Below, in pieces: positions 1 to 32,700 of a DNA stretch of 64,000 nucleotides. Source of the stretch: Gibbula magus (taxonomy: Eukaryota > Mollusca > Gastropoda > Trochida > Trochidae); the NCBI GenBank assembly GCA_936450465.1, contig OW388296.1, forward strand, positions 15,125,867 through 15,189,866, read 5' to 3'. Positions within the stretch are counted from its first letter, which is position 1. Every line of letters starts with the position of its first letter. A program made the position numbers and the translations under genes. Under the pieces are notes generated by a model, which ran no database searches, was not told the DNA's origin, and was given only the letters and a program-made list of their open reading frames with translations.

Positions 1-19878
<19,878 letters not shown>

Positions 19879-20295
19879 TACATTCAATGTGAATATGTTG
19901 CACAGTTCAAATACTTTCCTGAAAGAGTGAACCATGTTGAAGCGTCTTAAAATCTTGTAATACAATCACTTTTACTCAACCCATCCAAAGGAGTGATAAC
20001 AGGTCCATTATTCAGCATCACGCGTATGCCCGGTTATCATTTTTCTGAGATTACAGAAGATGAAAGAATGGAGTGCGCACATTGATCGTTGTACAATCAT
20101 GGATCATCGTTTTCACATCGATCCTCATCACAAACCATTGTTCACCACCCGTTGTACTGTCAATACTTTGACGATTTACGACATTACTTTCAATTTTGTA
20201 AAATTTGTAGAAAAGCGTTCGGAATATTGTCAAACGTTTACTGTGTTCATGATCATAATGAATCAAAGTTAATCTTTTTAAATGTACGTAAATAG
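19879..20295. other. Plexin 3' flank / probable 3' UTR
   Basis: No ORF or repeat recognised. No canonical AATAAA lies close to the stop (an AATACA variant is near 19,958), so the transcript end is undetermined. It ends where the segmental duplication begins. Confidence 0.4.
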
Positions 20296-21686
20296 TTGGA
20301 TGTTAATCGTCACTACAGCGTAAACATGTCGACTTCGTTTGAACCGTACAGGTTTACCGCTAACACTGCTACTGGATGTGTTGGCCGACTCTTGTTTCTG
20401 TTTACCTTCTTGTACTACCATCAACCAAAGCGATGTATCATGTTTTTATCAATCTGTCTCCACACGTATTTGGAAATGTCACTCCTTGTTGTTTTATTAT
20501 CCAGGAAATGAATATTCACCCCCCTAAACACCTTACAGGGGGATCATTCACCCCATTAACATTCCAAAAGGAGGGGCCATTCACTTCCTGAAAAATGATG
20601 AATGAAATTGAAAAAAAATGAAAGTGAACTTGGCGCTGTGTTTGTAATAATGCAATTTAAATATGTCAAAATGTATACGTGGGAACCTTGTTTTTATATA
20701 TATACAAACGTGAAAATTGTATGAAATAAAAACTATCACTTTATGAAAAGTTTGGCATTGTGTAATTTGAAATAACATAAGACATATAACCACTTTGAAA
20801 GGTTAAGCCTGTTTTCGTATAAAGTTCCTCGTGGGGGGTCGGGCGCCTTGATTCTTCTGTAAACTTTTTACATGTTCGACTTCTCCTCCAGGACCTCTGA
20901 CAATTCAAATATGGGCATGACAGGGTGTTCACCCTTACATGTTCTTTTGACTTCTCTTCAGAAACCAGTTATGCTTGGAAGCTAATATCACCTTTGTTGG
21001 ATGAAGACTATGATTTGTATTGTTCTTTGTCCTTTTTTAGAAATAAGGGCGTAATAAGGGTACGATGTATAGTGGACAGGTGTATCCCTTTAATGATCAT
21101 GATAAAATTATTTCAACAATGTAACCATACTGTAAACAGATTTCACACTTTCATATATATAGCACCGTTACTAAGGGGAAAACAAGGCGTTAAAATACCA
21201 TCCACTTGGCTGTCAAACTATTGGCCTGTAATCAGAACCTAGCCTCTGCGATTTGCGAATTGAATTGTGTTTGCATACCTCAACTGAGTGTAGATACGTG
21301 TAACCACTGACCCGTAGAGAGTTCAGTGAATGAAAATCTTAGGAGAGGCAGCTGGTAAGGAACGGAGCGTATAGGAAGGGGTCTTTAATAATCGGAGATT
21401 GGAGGTAGAAGTTGTGGGTGGGCAAAGTGATCATTCTTCAACTAAGATGTTTTTATTTAAAATCGAACTTTTCTTGATAGTTTCCTGTACATCCTGAAAA
21501 GTGAAAACACTTGTGAAATATTATGGTTTTTTTTTTATTGAATAAAGTATATCCATATGTATAATTCTACAGAAGATATGTTTTTTCTGAATCGCTTGTA
21601 TTTACTTATAAGACCGAATTGAATAAACTCTAATATTTTTTTTATTAAAAATACATGCCATACTCGTGTATTAGCAGTCATACACT

Positions 21687-22015
21687 CAACTGCAAAAAAA
21701 GACACGTCACCACAACTCCAACAGTGTAAAAAACAAAACGTTGCTGTCATAGAAAGTCGATTTTAAATGCTTTATATAGGTAAATGGTTTATATTACTCT
21801 TCTTTATCGTCTAGTGAACGAGATCCGAAGACGACGATTTTAAAAATATATATAAAATATGTGTTTCTCAGAAATATAAACAGATAATGTTTTGGAATTT
21901 AGTTTAGTTGGCTTCTGAAGACATGGTGTATCTCTGTTTCAGTCGTGTTGAGCACCTATGGTTTGAATTATCTTGTATTTTTGTATGGAGATGTTCTTTT
22001 GCGGTTGAGTGTATA
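21687..22015. mobile_element. MITE, 0.33 kb, Tc1-like ends (copy in A)
   Basis: Inverted ends: atacactcaactgcaaaaaa on the left, reverse complement of ttttgcggttgagtgtatat on the right. It shares the interior gaagacgacgatttt...ttagtttagttggcttc with 6737-7740, 40,588-40,918 and 60,340-60,590. Present in both duplicons, so it predates the duplication. Confidence 0.7.
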
Positions 22016-22717
22016 TACATGATACAATAACAAAATAATTAAATACATGATACAAAATACAAAGCATTTCATCACTAGAGAGAAAATTTCCCATACAAGG
22101 CATTTTAGCTTTAGGTGGAGACACTAAGTCAACTACAATCCCTAAATGTGCCTTTTGAGATAATAAGAAAATTTTGGCTACATGAGAATACAAGATAACT
22201 ACCCTTTAGATAATTCAGCTAGAGATATTACTTGTGTCGGTTTTAACAGCAAAGAAATGTTATCGTGATATTTTGATAGTCGAATATTCAAATGGCAGAA
22301 TTATGGCACAAAGATTTTCGCTCAGTGGTAAACAATGAAAACTTCTCTGAAGTTGTGTATAACTGTTAACGTTTCCTGCAACATCAACATGCATTTATCA
22401 AAAACGATAGATGTGACTGTTGTTTATTTGAAGTTTGTTTGATCTTAGCGGGTAGTGGGACATGCTCGCTGCTACACTTGTCTGTTTTACACAAAATCTT
22501 TAAGATCGAGATCTGTTCATGTTCTTTCAGCACTTTTACGAAACGATTTACCTGACAAGAACAATCCGGAAAGGTTGTGTGCAAAAATAAAGAAAAAAAG
22601 TATCAAGAAACTAACATATTCTATTAAAATTATATATATTATGCAGTAGCCGTGAGTGAGTTTTGCATCTGAGAACCAACTGATTAAGTTAGCTTTACTG
22701 ATATGATAAACAATGAT

Positions 22718-23630
22718 ATACGAACTATTGATAAGAAACACGAACTATTGATAAGAAACACGAACTATTGATAAGAAACTGGATATGCCTTTTATTCCCG
22801 ATAATCTGAAATACTTGTCATGGCTGCCAAAGGATGTAAACAGTTTTACCTTAACCTTATCAGATCAGTATTACCAACGAATCAAGCAAATAGTGAAAGA
22901 AAATGGGAAATCGACATAGGATCAAAGATTCACAAAGAAGAGTGGAAAATATACAACAATATTCCATTCCGAAGCACAGTCAGCTATAAATTAAGATGGT
23001 TTCAATATCTTATTATTCATAGAATACTTACAACGAACAGAAGTGCTTTAATGTATAAGTTACAAAACTCCCAAACGTGTACATTTTGTAAATCTTCAAT
23101 TGAAACAATAAAACATATTTTGCTTGATTGTGTACATGTAAAAATGTTGTGGCGTCACCTGTTGGACTGGATCAAACGTAAAACTGACATAAGCCTAGAA
23201 CCAAAAATAACACACATCATGTTTGGCTACAAAGAAAAAAGAAACGATGTAATAAATTTGATCTTTATTATTACCAAACATTTTATATACTCCTGCAAAT
23301 GTCAAAATAGAAAACCGCATATAAATGGCCTTAAATCAACCCTCCAAGACACTTTTATCGTCAGTAAGCAGATTCTCTACACTGAATGTAGATATAAAAA
23401 AAATTATGTCCTTTTGGTCCTATGCCACAGTCTTTTTACATAAATTATTCACTAGTTATCAAAGATATTCACTCGGTCATTATTTCAACTTATTGTTATG
23501 TTTTAACGGAAATGTATACCATAAAAACCAACCATGCCAACCTGAATGTACAATGTATTACATGTTGAAAAAATATGCTCTATGACTGTATGGTACCCAC
23601 AAAAAAGAAATAAAGTGATAAAAAAAAAAA
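22718..23630 (+). mobile_element. 5'-truncated L1/Tx1-like LINE (copy A only)
   Basis: Flanked by caatgat at 22,711-22,717 and 23,631-23,637 (up to 10 bp with the adjoining A residues). It ends gtgat plus an A-run. The homologous site in copy B (42,740-42,755) is uninterrupted. ORF 22,820-23,443 is the C-terminal part of an L1-type protein: KLRWFQYLIIHRILTTNRSA, then CTFCKSSIETIKHILLDC, a CxxC...H...C knuckle. RT and endonuclease are lost. The 5' junction carries a 20-bp sequence (acgaactattgataagaaac) in three exact tandem copies (22,720-22,779). Confidence 0.85.
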
Positions 23631-23724
23631 CAATGATCTACTTAAGTAAAAGTAAGTGAGACAAAACATGTAAATGTATATCACTCTCCAACCAGTTCCC
23701 TTGGGTCATATCAATGCAATATCT

Positions 23725-26700
23725 CTAATACTTGGATTTTGCAGTGTTACCTCTTAAATTTATTTCGATAAGTGATAACATTTCAGAATGGAATTTCTTT
23801 CCATTATGTTTCGAGTAAATGTCATCAAACTTTTTTTCAGGAAAGAACTGTGGCACAAGTAATTTAACAACGATGAAGTCACAGTTTGATATTTCTTCCA
23901 CCTGTGCCTGAATATGATCATCAAATTCGTCAATATCCTTTCCATAGAAGGAGATTTCACACACCTGACCAGCCGGACTCCAGTAACGAACACCAATACT
24001 TAGGCTTGTCATAAACTCTGGTCTCATTTCATCCTGGTGGTGCTTAGTTTCAGTCGACAGCTTGGCATACACTGACGTGTCGTCGTTAATGATACGTCTC
24101 ATGTTACTCTTGTCAAGTCCTAAAGCAAGGATACTTACAAACAATAGGCCATGTGGAAACAGATCTTGACAGAGAGTCCGACAGTCAAACATATCTTCTA
24201 GATGTGTCTCATTGAGACGCTTCATGTGTGGTGGTTTCAAGCTTTCAGTGCCGGGGTGTGGTATCGTGACTTTATACAACTTCTATATAAAACAAATAAT
24301 ATAAAATAACGATGATATGTTTAAATACTATCAACATAAACATATTGTTCGGTTAAATTTGTTTATCCAAGTACAAACGTTTCGACTGTTAAAGTGAAGA
24401 AGTAATAGATAAATAGTACGTTTTTGATTAAACGTAATTATTTATACTTACCTGTTGACTAGACCTACTTTGCCTTACCTCCTTAGGGTAATGCTATTTC
24501 AACCTTAATACAGACGAACTTGAAGAGTGGAGAAGGGGTGCGTAAAATCCCTTATCCAAGGGCCGGGAAGTCTAGGTGGTCCCGTGACGTCACTACCTGT
24601 TCATATCACTCTCCGAAAGTCCCAAAGGCAAGGCAGACCAAGTGGGGAGGATGGGAGGGCCTAGAGCGTAGGTCTAGTCAACAGGTAAGTATAAATAATT
24701 ACGTTTAATCAAAAACGTACTATTATTTAAATACCTATCTGTTGACTATACCTACTTTGCCTAGAATCCCACCGCAAGGAGGCGCGTCAGTAGATACATG
24801 GTAGTGACGAGACCAGCGACTAGCCCTGAGTGTAAGCTAACCTACGAGTCCTCCACCCTGTGGTGAGGACAAGGCACAGCCCGGGAGATACCATCTCTAC
24901 CGCTAAGCGGATCGAAGAGACAACCCTGCCACTCAACTTCCGATCAACACACCGCCCCCCAAACCCCAACAGGGGGGGGGGGGGGGTGTTAAAGCGAAGT
25001 TAAAGAAAAAACCAACAGACACGAGAGCTAGTAATGTAAACCATGTTTATTTACAATAAGTCTCAAAAGCGTCTAAGAAGGATGACCCCTTCTTGGTCTG
25101 GTTGGGGGGACCACCTTCGTCTGCGCGAAGACCTGTGGACCCAGCCTAGAGATGCCTTCAAGATCTGCTGTGGAGACATCTCGTAGGTAATGGTAGGCGA
25201 AAACCTCTGATGAACGCCAAAAACACCCTGCCATGACATCCGAAAACGCGATGTTGCAGTGATAAGCCATTGTGGCTGAAACTGCTCGGATCTCATGAGG
25301 GATGGAACGCGAAGGCGGAGGCGGAGGCAGATCAGCGGCCTTGTACGCATCAATGACTGCCGACCTTAGATACACCCCCAACGCTCGCTTATCAAGCTCC
25401 TTGGTGCTCCTCGGTGAGTGAGGCAAGAAACAGACGACGCCTGCCATCCCTCAGCCTGTTGGTACGCTGCGTGTACACTCTCAAGGCTCTCACCGGACAC
25501 AGAGAAAGATCTCCTGAGTCAGAACCCAGAACCGTGATAGAGAACGTACGGTCAGCTTCATAAGCTGCCTGGTCCTTACAGACAAAGTCGGGAGCCAACT
25601 CAAGAGAGGTCGATCCCCCCCCTCCCTGACCTCATAACGTAGCAGGTCCGCCTGCAACGCATGGATTTCCGAAATCCGCGCTGCGGAGGCCATAGCCCCC
25701 AGAAAAAAGACCTTGCATGTGAGAGGGAGAAGGGACACGCCGGAGAGCGGTTCACGTATCGGAGCGAAGGTGGTTGAGCACAATGGCTAAGTCCCACTCA
25801 GGTGGACGAAGCCTGGACCTGCCGTCAACCAAACGGAATGTTTTAATGAGGTCCTTGAGGACCGACACATCCAACCCTGGCGATCTCTTCCTGAGGACAG
25901 ACAGGATAGCAGACATGTTGGTGTTGATTGATGGCTCGAGCCCACGACCGCGAGACTAGGAGTCTCGCGCTCTACCGACTGAGCTAGCCCGAGACCGGGA
26001 TGTTACAGTGGTAAGCCATCGTGGCTGACACTGCACGGATCTCATGCGGGTTGGAACGCGAAGGAGGAGGCAGGTCAGCGGCCTTGTACGCATCAATGAC
26101 CTCAGGTACACCCCCAACACTCGCTTATCTAGCCCTTGGGCTCTCCTAGGCGATTGAGACAAGACCAGCCTCAACAGCTGCCTGGTTTTGTAACAGTTCC
26201 AGACTTGTTGCAAAATCCAAAACATTGGACGATGAACCAGTTCTTAAATAACAAACTGAAAGAATGCAAAGATTCAGAGGGGTGCCGAACAGGAGACACA
26301 ACCCCCTGAAGACTGCCACGTTCCGTTGCCACTGCGCTTCCAGGAAGAAGTACCAGACCTACGAATGGCCGAAACATACTCCAGGAAGTCTGAAGACGAA
26401 AGAAAGACACCCTCGTTACACAGGTCCTTGCACTTCATACAAGGCAAGACCTAACAGACTTCCTACCTCCGCAAATGTACAAAATGCAGAGTACGTAGTG
26501 ACGCAAACACCGAGGTAGTAGAGTAACTAGGTGACTGATAGCCGAGTCACTACCAGGTGATTGACAACGAGTCACTGACGCATGTAAGCTAGGGGAGGTG
26601 AGTGAAACTCAAATCACTTAACAGGTGAGTGACAGACGAGCCACTGACACGAGTAAGCTAGACGATGTGAGTGACAGGAGATACAGCCGAGTCACTTAGT

Positions 26701-29700
26701 AGGTGAGTGACAGACGAGACACTGACGCGTGTAATCTAGACGAGGTGAGTGACAGTCGAGTCACTTAGTAGGCGAGTGACAGACGAGCCACTAACGCATG
26801 TAATCTAGACTAGGTGAGTGACACTCAAGTCACTTAACAGGTGAGTGACAGACGAGCCACTGACGCGTGTAATCTAGACGAGGTGAGTGACAGTCGAGTC
26901 ACTTAACAGACGAGTGACAGACAAGCCACTAACGTGTGTAGTCTAGGCCAGGTGAGTGACAGGTGAGTGACACTCAAATCACTTAACAGATGAGTGACAG
27001 GCGCGTCACTAACTTGCGTAAACTAGACGAGGTGAATGACACACGAGTGACTGAGTGAGTTGGGGTTTAACGCCGCTTCCAAGAGTATTTCACTTATATC
27101 GGGGCTGCTAGTATTATGGCAGGGAGAAAGCCCGCAACGCCATGTGGCTATGCACTGCGGTGAAACCTGCGAGCAGCGGCTGGAACTAGCGAACCATGGT
27201 TGGTATTACGCTGAAAATCAGAGTAGCATTGCAGCCAAACCTAACTGTGTGTAGAACAGTTTTCTACTGCAGACAAAGTTGCCGTGCCCCTGGCAGGATT
27301 CGAACCCCTGACCTTTTGATCCGAAGCCGAACATGCTAACCACTGCGCTATCCCGCCCCTGAATGACACACGAGTCACTGACGCCAAACACCTACATAAG
27401 GTAGTGTAAGAACTAATTCCTGACACTAAGAAGCAACACTTCCGATAGCTTAATTACTCCAAAAACACCAACACGCACTCGTCGCAACGAAAATCCTTCT
27501 CACACAAGTCCTTCAATTCCTAAACAGCAAGTGAGGATCCTTGATAGTGGACTTCCTACCTCCGCAATTCGTGCAGAAGGCAGAGTACATATTGAAGTAA
27601 CAACGTGAGTGATAGTCAATCACTGACCCACGCGCGTAAGCTGATCAAGTGAGTGACAGGAGATTGACCCTCAATCAGTTAACACTAACGTGGGCGAGGT
27701 GAGTGACAGTTAGGTCACTTACTGACAGGCGCGTGGTGAATGACAGTCGACTCACGACTCGAAACGCAAAGTAGAGTAGTGTAAGAACAAAGTTCTGACA
27801 TAGGAAGAAAACAACCCTTCTGATAGCTAATTACTCCAAAAACACCCAGAGTGTAAACTCACGAAAACGAAGAACGAAAACGCTTAAGTGAAAACACGCA
27901 AGGCGAGACGAGAGAGACTATCGAAAGTGTTGAAGGCAGAGGCTCCGAACCCGAAGGGTGCCAAGTCCAAAGACTGACGAAGCGAGACACTGGCGAAACG
28001 AGTCACTGGCGAAACGAGTCACAGACGACACGAGGCAATCAAGTCGAGTCGTAGGTGAAGGCGAGTGACAGGCAAGGCGAGTGAGACGAGCCACTGACGA
28101 AAGAGAGCCAAAACAAATTGACAACCTAAAGGCGAATGACTGGCTACGCGAGTGCCTGGCGAAGCGAGTCACTTGCTAGCCGAAGCGAGTCAAGTAGAAT
28201 CGAGCCTAAGGCGAGAGACAGGTGAGTGACAGTCCGTTCCCTTACGCAGGTGAGCGATAGACGAGATACTCACACGTGAATGTAGACGAGGTGAATAACC
28301 GGCGAATCACTGACTACCTAAGTAGCGTAGCGTAAGACACAACAAATCTTCCGATAGCTAATCGAGAGAGTTGAAAGCGGACCTGCCACGCTGACTTGAC
28401 TAAGTGGAACCTCCGCGAATGAAGCGACTTCGGATAACATAGTGATTGCGTCAACCACTGGCGGATCCTCCGACAACCCCGTACCCCCAGCCTTCGTTTC
28501 TATACTGATGAACGGAGGGTTCGACCCGTCAACGTAGCGGACGTCACGCTCCGGCGAGGAATCACGTGGGGGTGACACCACCGTGACACGACGCGTAGGG
28601 TGTGAGGGGTACGCGATGGGGTCGCGGATGCGGAGGCCCTAGCGGACGTAGAACGCGAACCCTGAGGTACGACATCCGCATTGGGTTCACACGGTAGCGT
28701 AGTCGTAGTGTGAGTGGGTAAGGTCCGCGGACCCAGACGAGCATCGAGCAAGGAAGAGACCATATCCTTGACGGATGCCAGAAGGAGGGACGGATTGACC
28801 TTGTCAAACCTAGCCTTCTTGGACTTCTTCTTTTTGCTCATGGGCGTAGTGGGTCCGCCAACCTTAAGCCTAAGCGGAGACAACCGCTTGTCTGGCGAAG
28901 GAGGGGACAACTGGCGCAACGTTGAGCTGACGACGCACGCTTCTGAAGCGAAGCCCTATCGGCCACAGACTTGCGTATGGCGGAAACGTACGCGTGGAAC
29001 TCCGATTCGGAGAGAGGAGCGCACTCGTTGCAACGGTACTCCTCTTCGCAAAGGTCCTTACACTTCCTACATAACAAGTGCGGATCCTTAGAGGCGGACT
29101 TCCTGCCTCCGCAATTCGTGCAAAAGGCGGAGTACATGGCGGACGAAACGATAAGACGCGTAACGTAAGCGAAGGTAAAGACAGTCGAGTCACCTACGCG
29201 GCGTGGCGAAACGCGAGACACTCGCTCGCGTAGCGTAGACGAGGTGAATCCCTACAGAAAGACACCTAAGTAGCGTAGCGTAGACGAGGTGAGTCACACA
29301 CGTGAAACACCCAAGCGGCGGAGCAAAAGCACAACAACTCTGACGATATGCAATCAAGAGAGTTGAACCAAAAATTCTGAACTCGAAGAGTAACGACCCG
29401 CCAAGGTAAACAAAGACGAATAAGCCAGACAAAAACTAGGCTAAACACTTACAAGATAATTCAATCTTTATTTCACAAAAGCACAACAACTCTGACGATA
29501 TGCAATCAAGAGAGTTGAACCAAAAACTCTGAACTCGAAGAGCACAAAGTCAATATCAAGTAACGACCCGCCAAGGTAAACAAAGACGAACAAGCCAGAC
29601 AAAAACTAGGCTAAACACTTACAAGATAATTCAATCTTATTTCACATAACACTCGTGCGTGTACCAAACCGTAAGTGACTGGCGTAGCGAGTCACTTGAA

Positions 29701-32700
29701 CCAAAGTTATTCACCCTAAGGATGAGTCGCGTAGATTCGACCTAAGGCGATGCCAAAGGCGAATGGAAGGCGAAAGCTAGCAACGGGCAACGCGTGTCAC
29801 TGACGAGGAGTGTATCCACTGCTCCTTAACCAAGCTAGTCACCCACCTTAGGCGAACAACTAGCGAAGCCAGTGACAGGCGAGGCGAGAAGCCAAGCGAG
29901 ACGCGAAGCACTTGAGTACGGACCGCAGGCGTATGACAAGCGAAAGCGAATGACAAGCGAAGCAAGCCAAACGCGTAGGAGAGATTCCACTGCTCCTTTA
30001 CCCTACGCAAGTCAACAACCCACAGTTCCCTAGAGTACAGACCGAAAGGCGTATGACAAGCGAAAGCGAATGACAAACGAAGCAAGCCAAACGATTAGGA
30101 GAGATACCACTACTCCTCTACCATACGCAAGACAAACACCTAACAGTTAGCACTAGAGTACGGACCGCAGGCGTATGCCAAGCGAAAAGCGAATGACAAG
30201 CGAAGCAAGCCAAATGCGTAGGAGAGATTCCACTGCTCCTTTACCCTACGCAAGTCAACAACCCACAGTTCCCTAAAGTACAGACCGAAAAGCGTATGAC
30301 AAGCGAAAGCGAATGACAAACGAAGCAAGCCAAACGATTAGGAGAGATACCACTACTCCTCTACCATACGCAAGACAAACACCTAACAGTTAGCACTAGA
30401 GTACGGACCGACAGGCGTATGACAAGCGAATTAGGAGTGATTCCACTGCTCCTTTACCGTACGCAAGTCAACAACCCACAGTTAGCACTAGAGTACGGAC
30501 CGAAAAGCGCATGACAAGCGAAAGCGAATGGCCAGCGAAGCAAGTCAAACGATTAGGAGAGATGCCACTACTCCTCTACCATACGCAAGACAAACACCTA
30601 ACAGTTAGCACTAGAAAACGGACCGAAAGGCGTATGACAAGCGAAAGCGGATGACAAGCGAAGCAAGTCACACGCGTAGGAGAGATACCACTGCTCCTTT
30701 ACCCTACGCAAGTCAAACACCCAACAGTCAGGTGAGAGAAAACAAAGAATCACGAGCTGCACGTGCGGCGCATGCAATCCACCTACTCCGGGTGGTCGCT
30801 AGCTAGCACATGTCAACAAGGCCCCTTGAAAACTAACACCTACTTGAAAACAGATTGCAAACACAACCTGCGTTACCGAAGAATAAAGTTGGGGGTATCT
30901 CTTGACCAAACAAGAGAAAAATAGCAAGTTAGCAACACAAGCCGCTAAATACCCAGTCACAGAACAAAACACGTCTGCCTTGCTCTGCAACTTTTAGGAG
31001 AGTGATATGAACAGGTAGTGACGTCACGAGACCACCTAGACTTACCGGCCCTTGGATAAGGGATTTTACGCACCCCTTCTCCACTCTTCAAGTTCGTCTG
31101 TATTAAAGTTGAAATAGCATTACCCTTAGGAGGTAAGGCAAAGTAGGTCTAGTCAACAGATAGGTATTTAAATAATAATGAGTATGACAGATCACCTCGC
31201 CAGTGTCTTTAACGTCAAAATGACAAATCATTTTTTTAAATGTTTTAGTATCTGAAATTTAGTTAGATTTTACACTCTTGATAACTATCGACAGCAATGT
31301 TAACTTTAATCTGATATTGTGATATCCTATTAATAAAAATGTTTCTTAGCTGAGCACTGAATATTATTATTTCCTTTTATTTTCCTTATTTATGTTTTTG
31401 ATGTAATAAAACGCTTCATTTCAAGAAACAAAATAATCAAACGATGTTTTGAAAGGCATGTACATAAAAAATATTTCGGAACAAGGTAATGTGATTGTAG
31501 GTAGGTCTAATAAGGACATTAACAACTTAAAATAGTTATTCTTATTAAATTTCAATACTCACCATTGTTAGAACATGTTGCTTTTGAGGATTTTCCTGAA
31601 TATCGGCCCAGTTAATAGTGTCGGTATCAAAAAAAGCCAAAACAATATGTATTTTGGGATTCTTTACTATTCGAGCCAAAAAGTAGTTCTCCATGGCCTT
31701 GTTGTATCCTCTCCCTCTATACGCTGCTTTCACACGTCGTGACTTCCCTTGTACAACCCGACCACCATCGTGTATTACAGCGTATTGGAAACCAACCTGG
31801 GGGAAGATAATCGAAACATTTTACTTTTACGACGTTTCTAAGCATTAAATATATTTATCGTATACTTGCTTATAAATAGGAAGATTATGCATGTTTGATA
31901 GTTAGAGGTTATAACATGTTATGTTTCATACCATACCCTATATCAGCCCGAGACCCCCATATCAGCCCGAGGGCCGCAGGTCAGAGGGTTGATATTGGTC
32001 GAGGGCTGATATTGGGTAAGTATGAAAAATGACATGTTGTTACCTTTTTATTATATATTATATTGTTTTCTATAACAAGAAAGAATGCTTGAAGAAATAT
32101 TAAAATTAAGATATTTCTGTGCTAAAATGTATTGTGATGGCCCTACAAGGCAAACCCTCAATTAAATAATTTGTTCAAAATATTTTAGCCGTGCCTCCTA
32201 TTCAATTTTCCCATGAGTAGTATATCTAATTATGTTAATAAGAATGTAAGTTAAAAGCATTAACAACATCCTTGCTTGGAGACTACTCTGATATAAACTA
32301 CTCCGTCAATGCTTCGCTTCTAAAGTTACCCAATGTTAGCGTGCCTGTGAGCAAAGGGGGATCACTCTAACCTAATGTCACCCGGGCTGATATTGATATG
32401 GATTTGTGGACCGGGCTGATATGGCTGATATGGATTTTCGGACCGGGTAGCGATATGAGAGGTGTGTCCTTACCTCTATCACATATGCAAAACATCCCAT
32501 ATTATTGATAGGTATATGATAAAACCTCTTACAAACACCCTGTATCAGCGCGGCGGGCAGATAACCTGTATCAACCCGTCGTTAAGGGCAAAAACCTGTA
32601 TCAGCCCGTCCAGCCTTGAACCTCAAACCCTAGGTAACGTAAAAGACAAATAGATCGAAGTCAAGAGGAACTTAGAGTTGTCTAATGAGAATGTTTATAA

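Larger units (their letters stand above)
24721..31176 (-). mobile_element. DIRS-like tyrosine-recombinase retroelement, RT-less, rich in internal repeats
   Basis: Inverted ends of about 40 bp (attatttaaatacctatctg then ttgacta.acctactttgcct). On the minus strand the order is a Gag-like zinc-finger ORF (29,137-28,500), repeats, a tRNA-like fragment, then a tyrosine recombinase (25,925-25,063). No reverse transcriptase or RNase H is visible. Together with the small element it fills intron 2 of acetyltransferase copy A. Comparison with the unfilled B site (43,530-43,545) leaves at most about 4 bp (aata) duplicated. Confidence 0.7.

Noticed and set aside
20326..20511. Short plus-strand frame beginning MSTSFEP with TATGCVGRL, similar to one at 39,104-39,283
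   Set aside because: Only the middle is alike in the two duplicons, the ends diverge with frameshifts, and no family is recognised; duplication alone explains the similarity.
27285..27360. Functional tRNA gene
   Set aside because: The tRNA-like sequence is the head of a SINE, continuous with its body and enclosed by the SINE target duplication.
28714..29091. Plus-strand frame of 125 residues
   Set aside because: Antisense shadow of the Gag-like ORF on the minus strand.
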